Assembly: GCA_020744225.1 (NCBI GenBank)
Contig: JAGMWG010000023.1
Coordinates: 434,001-498,000 of the forward strand
Origin: Paraphoma chrysanthemicola
Taxonomy: Eukaryota > Ascomycota > Dothideomycetes > Pleosporales > Phaeosphaeriaceae
DNA: 64,000 nt
Direction of reading: 5' to 3'
A model generated the notes under the pieces. That model saw only the letters and a list, made by a program, of their open reading frames with translations. It was not told the DNA's origin and did not search any database. Positions within the stretch are counted from its first letter, which is position 1. Each line of letters opens with the position of its first letter. The translations under genes and the position numbers were made by a program. Below are positions 21,549-33,240 of this stretch, in pieces.

Positions 21549-22399
21549 GACAGGGTCGAAAGTTCACAAAACAAAGTGGATGCTTTGGAATTGAAGCTCG
21601 TTGAACTGGTCGCTCCAGGCCTGAAAAAGGGAGCAAATACATCTGCGAAAAGCACAACGCGCTACGCCGCGATATCAACGTCCGAGACACCGCCGCCCGA
21701 GACTTTTGGGTTCCATGCTGGTCACACACCAACGCAGATGGTCACTGGAAGAGAGACGACTTTGGCGGCCACGAGGAAAGAAAGGTTGGGTAAGGTGGAG
21801 GAATTGAGAACATATGCGATGGTGAAAGGTGGTGGGAGGATGACACCAACGAGGGTTGGCATGAACAAGGCAGTGCAGCCTCAGACTCACGCTTCTGCAT
21901 TAATGGAACCTCGAGAGTAGAGCGCAGCGGAAGGGCCGGGTCAGGCTTCGATGACGACGGCGACCATTACGAGTGAATTCCCGAAACCTTCACAAATTGT
22001 GGTGCAGTCATAGTATAAAGTCGACATTTGTTCGACGCACGTCAAATCCTTATTTCATTAGAGTTCCGATGCAGCTTTGTAGATAGGCAACCTGATCCCA
22101 CTTTCAGCACCAATTCCCCTGAGTTGCTTGAGTGATGGTGGTTTGCACGTGCTCAGGCGACGCAGCTCGTGATTGGCAGGGTTTCGTATGACGCGCGGAC
22201 CACGGAATCATGAACATGCGAGCAACGAACGACTCTCGGCCCTTCCACCCCACCTCACCACTTCGCACCTTCGTTTATTCTGTAATGTTTAGTTAAGCTT
22301 CTCGCGCCTTCTTCTTTTAACTTCACCAAGACCTCTTAGCACCCGTTGCCTGCATGAGCACGAATACACGCTTGCGACAGCGCTGAGTCGCTTCTCATA
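21549..22399. other. Intergenic region before the RBR ligase gene
   Basis: A 114-codon plus-strand frame (21576-21920) lies here but has no recognisable content and I do not call it. The C/T-rich stretch at 22240-22395 is the likely promoter and 5' leader of the ubiquitin ligase. Confidence 0.4.
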
Positions 22400-24364
22400 A
22401 TGGCCACCGTCTTCGCGTCACTTATAAGACCTCCCATACTCCGGCGGCCGTCCACCACGTCCCATGAATCGACCAGCCCTCCGTCATCGTCCGGGCACAA
22501 TGGCCTCGCCGAACCAAACCTCCGCGAACTCAATGCTTCGCTGCAGGCGCTCACGGACATCTTTCCCGACATCCAGCCCGAGGTCTTCCGGGAGATGCTG
22601 TCAAGCTTCAGCGAGGAGAGCAGGCTTCAGGTCATAACAGAGACCCTGTTGAAGCATGGGCATAAATATGTACGCGGTCGGTACCGCATGCCGGCGGAGC
22701 AGGAGGAGCAGCGAGAGACGGCGCACACTTACAAGTATCGCAAGGTGGACGAGCCTAGGGACACGCGTGGTAGACCGCTGGCTTTAGAGGATACCTTTCG
22801 GTCCGAGAGATATAAAACTTCAGCGAAGGAGGCACTCTATCAGGAGTTCCGTGGGCTGAGTCATTCCACCATCAAGGCAGTGCTTGCCGAATACAACTGG
22901 AGCTATATACAGGCCCGGCCAACGCTACTCGGCTTGTCAAGCAAGAGCTGGAGGTCGAGCATCACCAACTTTCTTATGCGACGCAAGGCTCCGAGCGCAA
23001 AGGATCACCCGCTAGTGGTGTGGACATCGGCAGACACGAAGACGGACCGCCAGAGGATGCCCCTCCTTGTTAAGACCAAGAGCGACGAGCTGAATCGGGA
23101 GTTGTATGAGAATTTGATTCTGCCTGAGCTAGAGAGGCAGCACAAGGACCAGTTGCGGCAGGATATGGAGCTCGCGCTGAAGTGGAATGAAGAAGAGGCG
23201 GAAAAGGAGGGCGAAATGTACGATTGCGAATGCTGCTTCATTCCCAATACGCTTCAGCAGATGTCAGCTTGCGATACCGATGGCCACTATATATGCTTTC
23301 GGTGCATACGACATGCCATCAATGCAGCATTATACGATCAAGGCTGGGCGCGCAACATCGACACCGCGCGCTGCACATTGCGATGTATTGCGCCCATGGC
23401 GGAGGGAGATTGCCAGGGATGCGTTTCGATGCCTTTTGTCAAGCGCGCACTGCTGGAAGAGGAAGATGGTGAAGACAATTTTGGAAAACTGAACGAGCGA
23501 TTCGCCAATGAAGCACTCATCAAGTCGCAGCTCCCTCTCGTCCGATGTCCCTTTTGCTCGTATGCCGAGCTGAACGACCTCGCGCTCGCCGATTCCGAAT
23601 TATTCACGACCCTTCAGTTCAAGCACCAACCCATCATCCTCTCCACTCTGGCCTCCACACCGATTTTCGACCTCCTCGTTTCCGCCATCACCCAACTCCT
23701 CATCGTTATTCTCGTCATCCTCTACGGCCTCCTCACCGTCCTTGCGCCTGCCATCACCTCGATTCTCCCCTTCTTCGCCCCCATGCAATCCGCCCTCCGT
23801 CGAATCCACCTCAAGCGCCGAGGCCTCCGCTTCCAATGTCTCTCGCCGACATGCAGCCGGCCTTCCTGCCTCACCTGCTCCGCCCCCTGGCACGATCCGC
23901 ACACCTGCTACTCAAGCCAACTCACCTCTCTCCGCCTCACCCTTGAGCGCGCCACCACCGACGCCGTCAAACGTACCTGCCCGCAATGCAACCTCGGCTT
24001 CGTCAAATCCGAAGGCTGCAACAAACTCGTCTGTCTCTGCGGATACTCCATGTGCTATGTATGTCGCCAGGGCCTAGCGGACGAAGGGTACAGTCATTTC
24101 TGCCAGCATTTTCGCGAGAGGCCGGGCATGAACTGTCAGGAATGTCAAAAGTGTGATTTGTATCGCGTCGAGGATGAGGAGAGGGTTGTTAAGCGTGCGA
24201 AAGAGAGTGCCGAGAGGGAATGGTGGGAACGGCAGGGCGAGGGGAGTGCGAAGAAGGGGGAGTTGATGAAGGAGGTTGGGAAGGGGGATGGGAAGGGCGT
24301 ATTAGGGAGACGTGGAGATTGGGACGGGTGGATTGAGGGTGTGTTGGAGAATGTGTTTGTATGA
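22400..24364 (+). CDS. RBR (RING-IBR-RING) E3 ubiquitin ligase, RNF216-like
   Basis: A single exon codes for 654 residues from the ATG at 22400. The N-terminus has a CUE/UBA-like helix set (LQALTDIFPDIQPEVFREML). RING1 starts near residue 275 (YDCECCFIPNT, then YICFRCIRHA). An IBR begins at about 382 (VRCPFCS), is interrupted by a long hydrophobic segment at about 410-460, and resumes at FQCLSPTCSRPSCLTC. RING2 (TCPQCNLGFVKSEGCNKLVC, then YSMCYVC) spans about 525-556; CLCGYSMC holds the position of the catalytic cysteine of RBR ligases. The spacing and KSEGCNK text match the RNF216/TRIAD3 branch. The C-terminus is charged. The internal hydrophobic segment is unusual. Confidence 0.92.
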   Translation: MATVFASLIRPPILRRPSTTSHESTSPPSSSGHNGLAEPNLRELNASLQALTDIFPDIQPEVFREMLSSFSEESRLQVITETLLKHGHKYVRGRYRMPAEQEEQRETAHTYKYRKVDEPRDTRGRPLALEDTFRSERYKTSAKEALYQEFRGLSHSTIKAVLAEYNWSYIQARPTLLGLSSKSWRSSITNFLMRRKAPSAKDHPLVVWTSADTKTDRQRMPLLVKTKSDELNRELYENLILPELERQHKDQLRQDMELALKWNEEEAEKEGEMYDCECCFIPNTLQQMSACDTDGHYICFRCIRHAINAALYDQGWARNIDTARCTLRCIAPMAEGDCQGCVSMPFVKRALLEEEDGEDNFGKLNERFANEALIKSQLPLVRCPFCSYAELNDLALADSELFTTLQFKHQPIILSTLASTPIFDLLVSAITQLLIVILVILYGLLTVLAPAITSILPFFAPMQSALRRIHLKRRGLRFQCLSPTCSRPSCLTCSAPWHDPHTCYSSQLTSLRLTLERATTDAVKRTCPQCNLGFVKSEGCNKLVCLCGYSMCYVCRQGLADEGYSHFCQHFRERPGMNCQECQKCDLYRVEDEERVVKRAKESAEREWWERQGEGSAKKGELMKEVGKGDGKGVLGRRGDWDGWIEGVLENVFV

Positions 24365-25278
24365 TTTTTCTTTTGGGAGGATGGGCGTTTGGATACATGT
24401 TGCTTTGGTTGTGGTTTCGATTGGACTTGATTTTGATACCCAGGATGTAGAATGATGATTAATAGCATAATGGCATATTGCATACGAAAGACGTCCTTTA
24501 ATTCAGTCCATGCCAGACGCTTCGACTTTTCTCACGCCAGACTTGAATATCTGGGACGCCCAGTCGAAAGATTGTCCTTGTACAACATCATCATCAAGCG
24601 GTAACCCTCAATGTCCTCTATACAACACATCATCCATACACCTCTCCCTTCCTCATCCCTTTGCTTTCTTATCCACTCCACCCTCCATTCCTAGTCCTCG
24701 CTCCACTGCACAACACCGTGCCCTCAACCTGCACCCCGCTTTCTCACTCCATCCCATTCCATCCCATTCCATCCCCATCGCTCAAAAACATTCACATCCC
24801 CATGTGCACCGTACCCTGAACCAATCTATCATCTCGCAACACAATTCCCTCGTGACCAACCCTTCCAAGCCCAAAACACGCATATTTAGAAAAGGGCCGT
24901 GCTGCATACTCGCGCAGGTATGGTTTGGCTCCATTTGCAACGAGGTAAGGCGTGTAAGAGCGTTTTGGATTGTCGCTTTGTGCGTCACGCGTGATGTGCG
25001 AGGTCTATTGCAGCGCACTTAGTCGCGTTGCTGGACATGATGCAGTCATAGTGTCATTTCGTGCGTAGCTTGCGAGGTTCTCGTGCCAAAGTTCTTGAAG
25101 GGTTGATTTGGTGTTGGGGCAGGGAGGGTCTGTTCGGCTGACGTGTGGAGCTCGTGAGGGTAGTGAGTCGTATAGCTGACGGGTGAGGTCCGATCACGCT
25201 TGGATTAGAGGTTGCGTGATGTATTCATCCCCAGACTGCTCGTCACTAATCCCATGTGCGAGGTTCGCCGTGCCTTCG
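24365..25278. other. Intergenic region with CCATT pentamer repeat
   Basis: A 170-codon plus-strand frame at 24510-25022 is Ser/Pro/His-rich through its C-rich DNA and is not called. At about 24748-24776 the sequence contains repeated CCATCCCATT units. Confidence 0.4.
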
Positions 25279-27199
25279 CTACCAGCCATTCTCCCCAAGC
25301 GGCCTGTGCGGTAGTTCAGCGTATTCGTCGATGACTTCCATGGATTCTATGGCCATGTCGCTGGCATGACGGCCTAGCAACGACGTTCCCATCTGTAGAT
25401 GTGTTTTGCGAGCTGCGAGTCTTTCCTTTTCGCGCTTTATGCGCTGTTCAACCATGAGGTTATGTCTCAGCCGATTCTGTGACTTCTCGACTTGTAACTT
25501 CTCGTACTTCCATCGCACTCGGACAAGCTCGTGTAACGCTTCTTCAAAAGATCGTATGTCGTCCCCGTCAACTTCGGTGAAAGCACAACCGCGTTGAACG
25601 GCGAGGTCATATGCTCTTTCGTGTGGAATCCGCTCATGATTACTTGGGTCGCGCATTACGCCTGCCATCATGATGGGTGGGATATCCATAGCTTCCCAGT
25701 ATTGATACTCCGGCCGATACTGCTGAACGAAGCCAAAGGATTCTTTGGATGACATGCTGTAGATCAGCATGAACATGTCGACGACGGGCCGTTCCATGCC
25801 CTTGCACTCAAGTAGAGTATAACTACCCGAGTGCCTTTTCTCATAGATGATGCTGACGGAAAGATGAACTGAGATACCGTCAACTACACAGCTATGATGG
25901 ATCGAGCTGTCGGATTTGTCTCTTTGAGCTAAATTCTGCGATTGTGAAAGCGTCGCAAACTGCCCAAGTGTTAGTATAGCGACGACAAGATCTGCTTAAA
26001 GCTATATGACTATTGTGACGGACCTTTGAGCAAAGATCATCTACTTCGGCTCCAGGCGCGACATTGACAACGAGGCTGAATGAAGTCGATAGGCGAACAT
26101 CAACCTCGGGGAACTTCAAGATCGTGCTACAAGAAGTTGGGCTGATAACGAGTTGACCAGGACCAGGAGCCTCCTCATAACTCAGTTCGACAGTCTGATC
26201 CACAAAGATCAGGCCGTTGGTTTCACTAGGCCACGGTGTCGGGGCGGTCTCGTCGTCGCTCACTTCCTCTGTCGCATAATGCCAGGCATTGCTGAGTTCA
26301 GTATGTTGCAACGGAAGCGCGATCACAGAAATCGCCGAGAGGTCAGCAAGACTGATGTCCGACAGAGTAGACCATGCGTGCGAAGGTGCGATCGAGCTGC
26401 GAAAGGAAAAGTCCGTCGATCCTCTCTTCGCTTTGCGATACACTCTCGAGGCTTCTAGGTCCTGTTCAAAGTGGAAGTCTGGCCACGAACCAATTGACAG
26501 ATGGACAATCTTGTCTTCAGATTCGATATTGCCGATATCATGTTTGATTGTTGCTTCTGATGGGCGACGCGTTGAAGGACGAGTTACTACTGAAGCACCT
26601 GCATGATAACAGCGTTCGAGGTCTGCTAACCGGTTTGCTAGATCGAGATTGCTCGCCAAAAGCTTCGCAGTGACTGCTAGTAGCTCAGTTCGATCTCGCT
26701 GTGCGTCAAGGTCTGAGTCGCTGTTACTCTTTAGTAAGGATTGAGGTTCACCAGTGCCCGGGCACACCTACCACTGAAGAATGCTTAGGATCAAATTGAT
26801 CGAGATTTTGAATGAAAGTAGCCTGGATACAAGCGCATCTAGTTCGCTCTTGTGACGCGCCCACAGTGTGCGGATCCGAATAGTAGCCTTTGGCTCGACC
26901 TGTCCCAACTGATCGATAAGGGCTTCGAGCTCTGAAAACAGCAGGACGCCATCAGTCAGGGCAGCGACCAATGCATCAATCCGAATCAGCTCTTTGCGCC
27001 GACGCGGCGAAGTAACGAAGTCATTGAAGAGCGACTGCAGTCCCGAGAGTATCGTTCTTGTGTGCTTCACTTCGGTGAGGATGGTGTGCGCGTGCTCAGG
27101 TGCGTGAACGAAGGCGGACAAAACAGGTTCTAGCGCCTTGGCGACCTGACCTGCTGCTGCAAGGATTCCGATGATGGCAGCGGATGCTTCTAATGCCAT
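25279..27199 (-). CDS. Fungal STAND-type N-terminal domain fused to degenerate Ras-like domain
   Basis: Three exons, 27199-26772, 26720-26024 and 25959-25279 (601 residues); introns are phase 2 and phase 0, and the second has an ACTAAC branch site. Residues 1-140 (ASAAIIGILAAAGQVAKALE, then TILTEVKHTRTILSGLQ) match the helical N-terminal domain common on fungal STAND/NLR-type proteins. The middle holds a conserved linker (SRVYRKA, SHAWSTLSDISLADLS, ISVIALPL). The C-terminal third resembles the second half of a Ras fold: VDMFMLIYSMSSKESF aligns with VVVYSITxxxSF, and VDGDDIRSFEEALHELVR with the last helix. No P-loop GxxxxGKS, DxxG or NKxD is visible, so GTP binding is doubtful. Head-to-head with the HET gene. 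Confidence 0.8.
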
Positions 27200-27639
27200 C
27201 TTTTAAAAGATGCAATGCGCAAGGAAAATGCAGTGTGTGACACGAGTGGTTAAATGCGGAGAAGGACCCATCTGTTGTAAAGTTCCTCAGCCACTCTGCG
27301 ACATAGCCACCCCCGTAGAAGCCGGGGCTGAAACGCTGACAGGTGAACTGGAGGACTTCGGTGGCTTGTTGAGCACGGACGCCGTCGCTCCGGGCAATCA
27401 TTTCAGCCTTCTTAGTGAAAACCAGACATCAGTCCAACTCGTTCACCCTATTGGAATTATTTGGTTTGCACAGCAAAGCAATGTCGGATGTCATACCGGA
27501 CGTCATACTAGCAACCCTATCGCCATCAAATAGGCAGCACTCTGTCGCTCTGTCGCTTCGTTCTTCAACGTCCCGGACAAAGCAACCGAAACAGCTGTGG
27601 CATTCTTCACTACTCTGACCAAGACTGTGTTATCTTGCC
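27200..27639. promoter_or_regulatory. Shared divergent promoter region
   Basis: The 440 bases between the start codons of the STAND-N/Ras-like gene (minus) and the HET gene (plus) must contain both promoters. No known element was identified. ORFs across it have no family content. Confidence 0.5.
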
Positions 27640-29943
27640 ATGCTTCAGAAGTTCAGGGGGAAATTCGGCGATTTTGGGGCCGCCCCCAGCCGTAGAGCTG
27701 GCACCAAGTCGGGACAGCTCATCATTCCATCCGCCAAAATAGTGAATTACGAGCACCTGATTGGAGATCAGCTTCGTGCTCAGCCGGCAGCTCCAATTCC
27801 ATCAGAGAAGATCATTCATCTTGATCCTGCGAACCTCAAAAAGTACGAGTACCACTCTGTTCCAGATCAAGGCATTCGGCTCTTGAAGGTCCATGACGAA
27901 GTTCTCCAGTTTCCGGATGGCAGAACGCAGAAGAAGTGCTCATTGCTCCACTGTACTCTCCATCATGTTCCTCCATATGTGGCATTGTCATACACGTGGG
28001 GATGCCCAATAGAAGATCCAATCTACATGGAGAAATACAGGGAACCAAAGCAATGGATTCTGGCTGACAATGGAGAGTACTTCCGGATTTCCTCTAAAGA
28101 GGTGGACGGAATCGGCCGCAACCTCTACGAGGCGTTAAAAATACTGACTGAAAACAATCATGAACCTGTCCGGTTGATCTGGATTGATCAGCTATCTATC
28201 AACCAGGACGACCTTGAGGAGCGTGCTTCGCAGGTCAGCGTTATGGATATGATCTACAAATGCTGTCAAAAGGTCATCGTCTGGCTTGGTGAAGAGCTCG
28301 AGAGAGATATTGCGGATTTTACAACGCTGCATAGAAAGCTTGCCCCATCGATATCCTATTTCATGATGGTCAACGACCGGACAGCTCTGAGCCGTGAGGA
28401 CTGGGATCACACGAACGTCTATGCACGATTGAATCTGGACTCTAAGGATTGCCAATTCGACTGGCATAATTACTATCGATTCTTTTCTGAACGACGATGG
28501 TTCAGACGTGCCTGGGTGGTTCAAGAAGTGGCATTTGCACAAGAAGTCAGGTTTTTCTGCGGTAATAACGAGTTTATTCTCGAGGAACTTGCCATAATAC
28601 CAATGTTCTTCAGGTGCACTGGGCTTTCTAGTTATTATTTTGGGAGTATCGTGGACAAGGACGATGCGGAACCCGATCCCTGGACAAGGATTCTTTCATT
28701 TAGTCAACTTCAGCGGCACCTTGTCAACTTCGGTTCCGAGTGGCAGAAGAAACATGCTAAAATCTACCGGGTTCCAAGAGACTGTGCTGGTCATGCATTT
28801 TTTCTCGACTGTCTAGGAATCCTTCGCAGCAAAGATGTTTCTGATGATAGGGATCGGATTTTCGCTGCTCTTGGATTCCTGAAACGAGGTCTCGTATTCG
28901 GATTTAGTCCACCATTGAAAGCTGACTATAAGGCAACGGTAGAAGCGACGTACATCAAAACAGCTACAGCTCTACTGCAGTGTCTTCCGGAACTAACCTT
29001 ACTCTCGTATGTTGAAGATCCGTCTAAGCGGAGATTGACCAATTTGCCTTCCTGGGTGCCTGATTTCACGGTCTCTTCACATCCTCTTCGACTTGGGGAT
29101 GTTGCTGACAGATATAATGCCACAAAAGGTGGATTTGACCGAGCCTTGGGAATGAAAACCATCCGCATTGAGGATAAAAGACTCTGGTTGGATGGAGCTG
29201 AGCTCGGCGCCATCGCCGGGACCCAAAACATTGTACAAATGCCACCGACTTGGGACGAAGAGGACTCGTTCCTTCTCTACACCATGGTGCTCATGCAATC
29301 CTGGTTTGATCTGCTCAACGGTGTCGACACCACGACTCAGTACCTCAAAGTCTCTCCTTTGGAAGTCCTTTGGCGGACACTGTGCCTCAATAGGCTGGAC
29401 AACCCTCAAGTGCCTATGAAGCCTATTTCTAGGCAGATGTTCCACGACTTCATGCTCAATCAATTCATTGGGCTTGAAGTTAGGAAGCACAATGGCGCTC
29501 TCCAGCAAGTTATTCCACCTTCACTTGAAGAGCAATATGCAATAGGATCTTGCTGGCCAACGCCCCATGAGCTTAAGCTTTACACCGAGTTGCAGATTCG
29601 AATGGAGGCCGGCGACCTAGTTCTGCCATCACAGGACCTAGAGAAGCGCATGGAGATTGACTTAAACACCGGGCAATTCTGTCGTGTACTCACTCGACAT
29701 ACCGGTGATGGTCCAGACCGGCGGCTTTTCACAACCGAGACAGGCTACTTAGGCCTTGGTCCTGTATCTCTACAGAAGGGTGACCAGGTTTGGTTATTCA
29801 AGGGGGGTAGATTACCGTTAGTGCTGAGGCCGGTGGAAAGTGGTTGCTTCAGGCTGATTGGAGAGACGTATGTTCACGGCGTGATGAATGGGGAGGTGTG
29901 GGGAAAGTTAAAGAAGCAAAGGATGCCAGTGTGCTTAATTTGA
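27640..29943 (+). CDS. HET-domain (heterokaryon incompatibility) protein
   Basis: An intact 767-residue single-exon ORF starts at an ATG in context GCCATGC. The HET domain lies at about residues 108-310 with its three canonical blocks: PPYVALSYTWG, VRLIWIDQLSINQDDLEERA followed by MIYKCCQKVIVWLGE, and RRWFRRAWVVQEVAFA. The long C-terminal region includes DRDRIFAALGF and the SWVPDF block usual in this family, then a C-terminal motif GDQVWLFKGGRLPLVLR. HET proteins trigger cell death on non-self fusion in some fungi; most copies have no demonstrated role, so allorecognition is a possibility only. The neighbour at 27199 is divergent. Confidence 0.93.
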   Translation: MLQKFRGKFGDFGAAPSRRAGTKSGQLIIPSAKIVNYEHLIGDQLRAQPAAPIPSEKIIHLDPANLKKYEYHSVPDQGIRLLKVHDEVLQFPDGRTQKKCSLLHCTLHHVPPYVALSYTWGCPIEDPIYMEKYREPKQWILADNGEYFRISSKEVDGIGRNLYEALKILTENNHEPVRLIWIDQLSINQDDLEERASQVSVMDMIYKCCQKVIVWLGEELERDIADFTTLHRKLAPSISYFMMVNDRTALSREDWDHTNVYARLNLDSKDCQFDWHNYYRFFSERRWFRRAWVVQEVAFAQEVRFFCGNNEFILEELAIIPMFFRCTGLSSYYFGSIVDKDDAEPDPWTRILSFSQLQRHLVNFGSEWQKKHAKIYRVPRDCAGHAFFLDCLGILRSKDVSDDRDRIFAALGFLKRGLVFGFSPPLKADYKATVEATYIKTATALLQCLPELTLLSYVEDPSKRRLTNLPSWVPDFTVSSHPLRLGDVADRYNATKGGFDRALGMKTIRIEDKRLWLDGAELGAIAGTQNIVQMPPTWDEEDSFLLYTMVLMQSWFDLLNGVDTTTQYLKVSPLEVLWRTLCLNRLDNPQVPMKPISRQMFHDFMLNQFIGLEVRKHNGALQQVIPPSLEEQYAIGSCWPTPHELKLYTELQIRMEAGDLVLPSQDLEKRMEIDLNTGQFCRVLTRHTGDGPDRRLFTTETGYLGLGPVSLQKGDQVWLFKGGRLPLVLRPVESGCFRLIGETYVHGVMNGEVWGKLKKQRMPVCLI

Positions 29944-30387
29944 ATTGGCGAGATCCACCTAGCTTCATGCTTGGCCATTTGGCCCTTATGCCTTCGGGTC
30001 AAAGTAGAGCGTACAACTCCATGTTTGGCGGCAAATTTTGCATGCGAGAAATTTCCTCTGGCTCACGAAGTTCAATCTCTCTATTCGCTTCCCGAATCGC
30101 ATCCATATTTTTAGATTCATGACGCGTTGAAGCTGGCATATTTTGGGTGGTTTGATGTTCGGCAGTGCATTGTACCGATGAGCGCGTTGTGCCGACGAGC
30201 ACGGTACAAGCGCTAAAACCCCTTCACCGAGATGAACACCAAAACTGAGCGCTTTTTCACATTGCATGGGTCGGCATGGACGTAGAGAATGTGCTGTTAC
30301 TTGTTAATAGTTTTATGCGTAGCATCATTTTGATTCTATCTGTATATTCATTTTTCTGCGAACTATTGCAGACATACGCACAAGTCT

Positions 30388-31830
30388 TTATATAACGAAA
30401 GCGAAGGCAATCGAACCCAAGATCGTCATGGCGACGATGGGTAATGAGCTTGATACAACAGAGCTTGCGGCGCCCGTCGAGGCCGGTGTGTTTGGCGATG
30501 AAGCAGACGGTCCGTTCCCACTGCCTGAATTACTGCCTGAATTGCTACCTGTGGAATCGTTCGTGGTCTGATTGGCAGCCTAGGATGAGTGAGTCAGTAT
30601 GCAGAATGAAAGCCGAAGCGAGCTCCGAATAATTTGAGGCCCGCCTGGTAAATGTGAGGGAAAATGCTTACCTGGGTGTTGTTGGCAACGCTCACGCCAT
30701 GGCCATCCGCCTTGCGATACCAGTTATCCTTGGGGTCTCCCAGACAGTCACCAACAGTGACAGCCTTGTAGCCAAGCTTAGTGAGTGTGGACAGCATGTA
30801 CTCCGTCAGGTTGTTCGCTGTCTGGTCGAGAATATCGTGGCCGATGGCCAACCATTTGTCACCCTTGTCGGCCTTCGCTCCGTCCTTGGTGATGATGTTG
30901 CTGAACCTGTCTTTCGACTTCTGAATGTTCTCGGCCGTGTTCTGGTTGTAATCGTCGGTGTCGACATTGAAATTAATGATGTGGTATCCGAGATCAGCCA
31001 TGTCTTGCTGGCAGCCGGAGTCCTTGGTGCAGCTCGAGTATGGCGGGCGCATGTAGATTGGGATCTTACCAAGGACGTTTCGAATAGCCATCTCGTTCAT
31101 CCACATTTGATTCTTGCGATCGACTGAAGAAATCTTGCTGAGGTCGAGATGCGTCCAGGTGTGGGAAGCGACTTGATGCCCTTCATCATCCACGCGCTTC
31201 ATCACCTCTCTATGCTTAATATCGATCTGGCCCTTCTTGATGTTGTTGCCGGTCATGAAGAATGTGGCCTTCGCATTGTAGCTCTTGAGCAAGTCCAGAA
31301 TGTGATTGGTGAAGGCAGTCTGTGGGCCGTCGTCGTATGTGAGTGCAACGGTGCCAGGAGTGACACATCCAAAAATACCATCACCACCATACGCAAGGGT
31401 CCCAACCTTGTCGCGTGATACTGACGAGGTGTTCGTGCCAGCTGGAGGATTATTCTCGGCGCAGCCTGGACCGTACTTGTATTGGCAGCCAGGGGAGTAG
31501 CAATGGTCGGCTGATGTCCCGCAGTCTGTTCACCGTTAGCAATACCCTGAATGACGGAATCGAATACTTACAACTACTGATGGAGCAGCACTTGCCTGCT
31601 GGGCAGGATCCAATACCTTCTCCACATTCTTTTGGACTGTCGCGAGCCTCGAGCTCGATTTCGTGGGAGTGGCCACCAACTGCAAGGCGAGCTCGAAGAT
31701 GTTGAATCAATTCTCTAGCCCTAACATCTGCCACATCTAGTCCAACAATATGGGGGATTCCTGCACCGTGGGCTTGGGCAAGTGGTCCCAAGACCGCCAA
31801 AGAAGCAATAGCGACAGTGGAGAGATACAT
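30388..31830 (-). CDS. Chitin deacetylase with CBM18, GPI-type tail
   Basis: Three exons, 31830-31572, 31525-30672 and 30579-30388 (434 residues). A signal peptide (to about ALA/QAHG, residue 20) precedes a CBM18 chitin-binding module with eight cysteines (CGEGIGSCPAGKCCS to GCQYKYGPGC), split by intron 1. The NodB deacetylase domain (about 140-345) has all motifs: TYDDGPQ (motif 1), SHTWTHLDL (metal-binding His pair), RPPYSSC (motif 3), NVDTDDY (motif 4) and LAIGHDI (motif 5). A Ser/Asn/Gly-rich linker ends in a hydrophobic tail (VAMTILGSIAFAFV), consistent with a GPI anchor. It converts chitin to chitosan in the wall, which can also reduce recognition by host chitin receptors; that role here is inference. 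Confidence 0.93.
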
Positions 31831-33240
31831 GTTGGTAACGACTGATACAAAGACGATCTTTGGCCGGGGATATTAATATCGGTGTCTAATAGGATGTAAA
31901 AGCGAGTGACTGCGAGTCAATGAAGACTTCGCGAATAAAAAGAAAGGCTGCCGCTGACGCAACGACCCGAAACAGTGCTGGAGGGATACTGTTTGAATGA
32001 GACAAAGAGACACAATGCGAAAAACGTGGCGCGCGGAGGGGGACATAGTCTCATCATAAGGCGTCCCACGCAAGAGTTTTTGATTGCCAACGGCCTGTAG
32101 GATTGTCCAGAATCCGAGGCATGAAGACCGGTGAATCTTAGAATAGTAAAGCGTTTCGTCGCATGTGGCTCGGCATCGCTCAAGAAGGCACTTCGCTTCG
32201 CGATGGCTAGTGTCGTCTCTTGCTGTTGATTGGCTTTGCACGTTGTTTAGCCTGCACGAGCGGCACAGCGGTGCGGCAGAGGCACATTTGGATCCACCTG
32301 ACGCAAGTGCCCCTGCAGCCTAGGAGCTGCATTTTTAAATTTAGCGCCTCAATCGGCTCCTCCAACGACCCTCTCGACATGCAAGCCCACTCTACCTTAT
32401 GATTCGTGGGATTGCTAGTCGTTCGCACGTGACGAATCGTTCTGAGTCGTGAAGTATCGTGATGGTTGATTGGGGATTTCACTGTTATTGGCTTCAGTAT
32501 GTTGTTGTCATTGCATTGGTGCACTTAGGGTTCAACAATATGAATTGTGGTACGTTTGCTGGCGCGCAGGCATTCAGCTCAATGGTCTGCCAAGTTGCTG
32601 GACCCGCGTCAGATATTCCGTTATTGGTGTTGAAACATGAGCAGTTGGCAGTTGATGCATTTTGGAAAGGGGGTTTCGATCTTAGTGCCTTGGCGAACCT
32701 GGCCGGCAGCCGCCGACAGCAAGAAAATCGCAATAGATCCGCACCGTCGGTAGACTGGAACAATGATGCATCGCGCCCGATTTGCGATCGACAGAATGTC
32801 GCGACAGAACAACAGCAAAGTATTCGACAGATGCTGCATGTGAATCACGATCAACACGCAGCCTGTGGGCTGGCACACGCCACAGGGGTATTGCCCAGCC
32901 GCCGCGCGAAGGAGCGACTTGGCTCATTGTGAATACGGAAAATCATCCTGCAAGGCCGTCTCCACACAGGTGGCGTGAAAACCAAAATGCACGACTCAAG
33001 CCTTGCACAGTCTTCTGACGTTTCGCTTGCAAGACAAGCTTGTTTTCTTAGCTCAAAGCGATAGGGTATTCTGCCCTGCTACTGGCTCACGACGGTAGCA
33101 ATATCCGTGTTTTTGAACGCACCCATGTGCAGTGAGGAGTGTGCAGCGCGAGCGAAGATGTTCTCTTTCCGGGGGCTCCAAATGCACCACAGCACCGTGT
33201 GGCTCCAAACCAACCAGGCACGACTGCAGCATTCCGTGGC
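31831..33240. other. Intergenic region upstream of chitin deacetylase
   Basis: Overlapping ORFs up to 157 codons (32459-32932, plus) show no family features. The first 200 bases or so to the right of 31830 are the likely promoter. Nothing else was seen. Confidence 0.35.

Noticed and set aside
21576..21920. 114-codon ORF downstream of the Ser/Pro-rich membrane protein
   Set aside because: It could be an extra exon, but no donor was found before the upstream stop and the composition is not convincing.
24510..25022. 170-codon Ser/Pro/His-rich ORF
   Set aside because: The composition follows CCATT-type repeats; there is no family resemblance or gene-like start region.
30400..30425. Another GGTTCGA box on the minus strand
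   Set aside because: It lies inside the last exon of the chitin deacetylase and has no cloverleaf partners.
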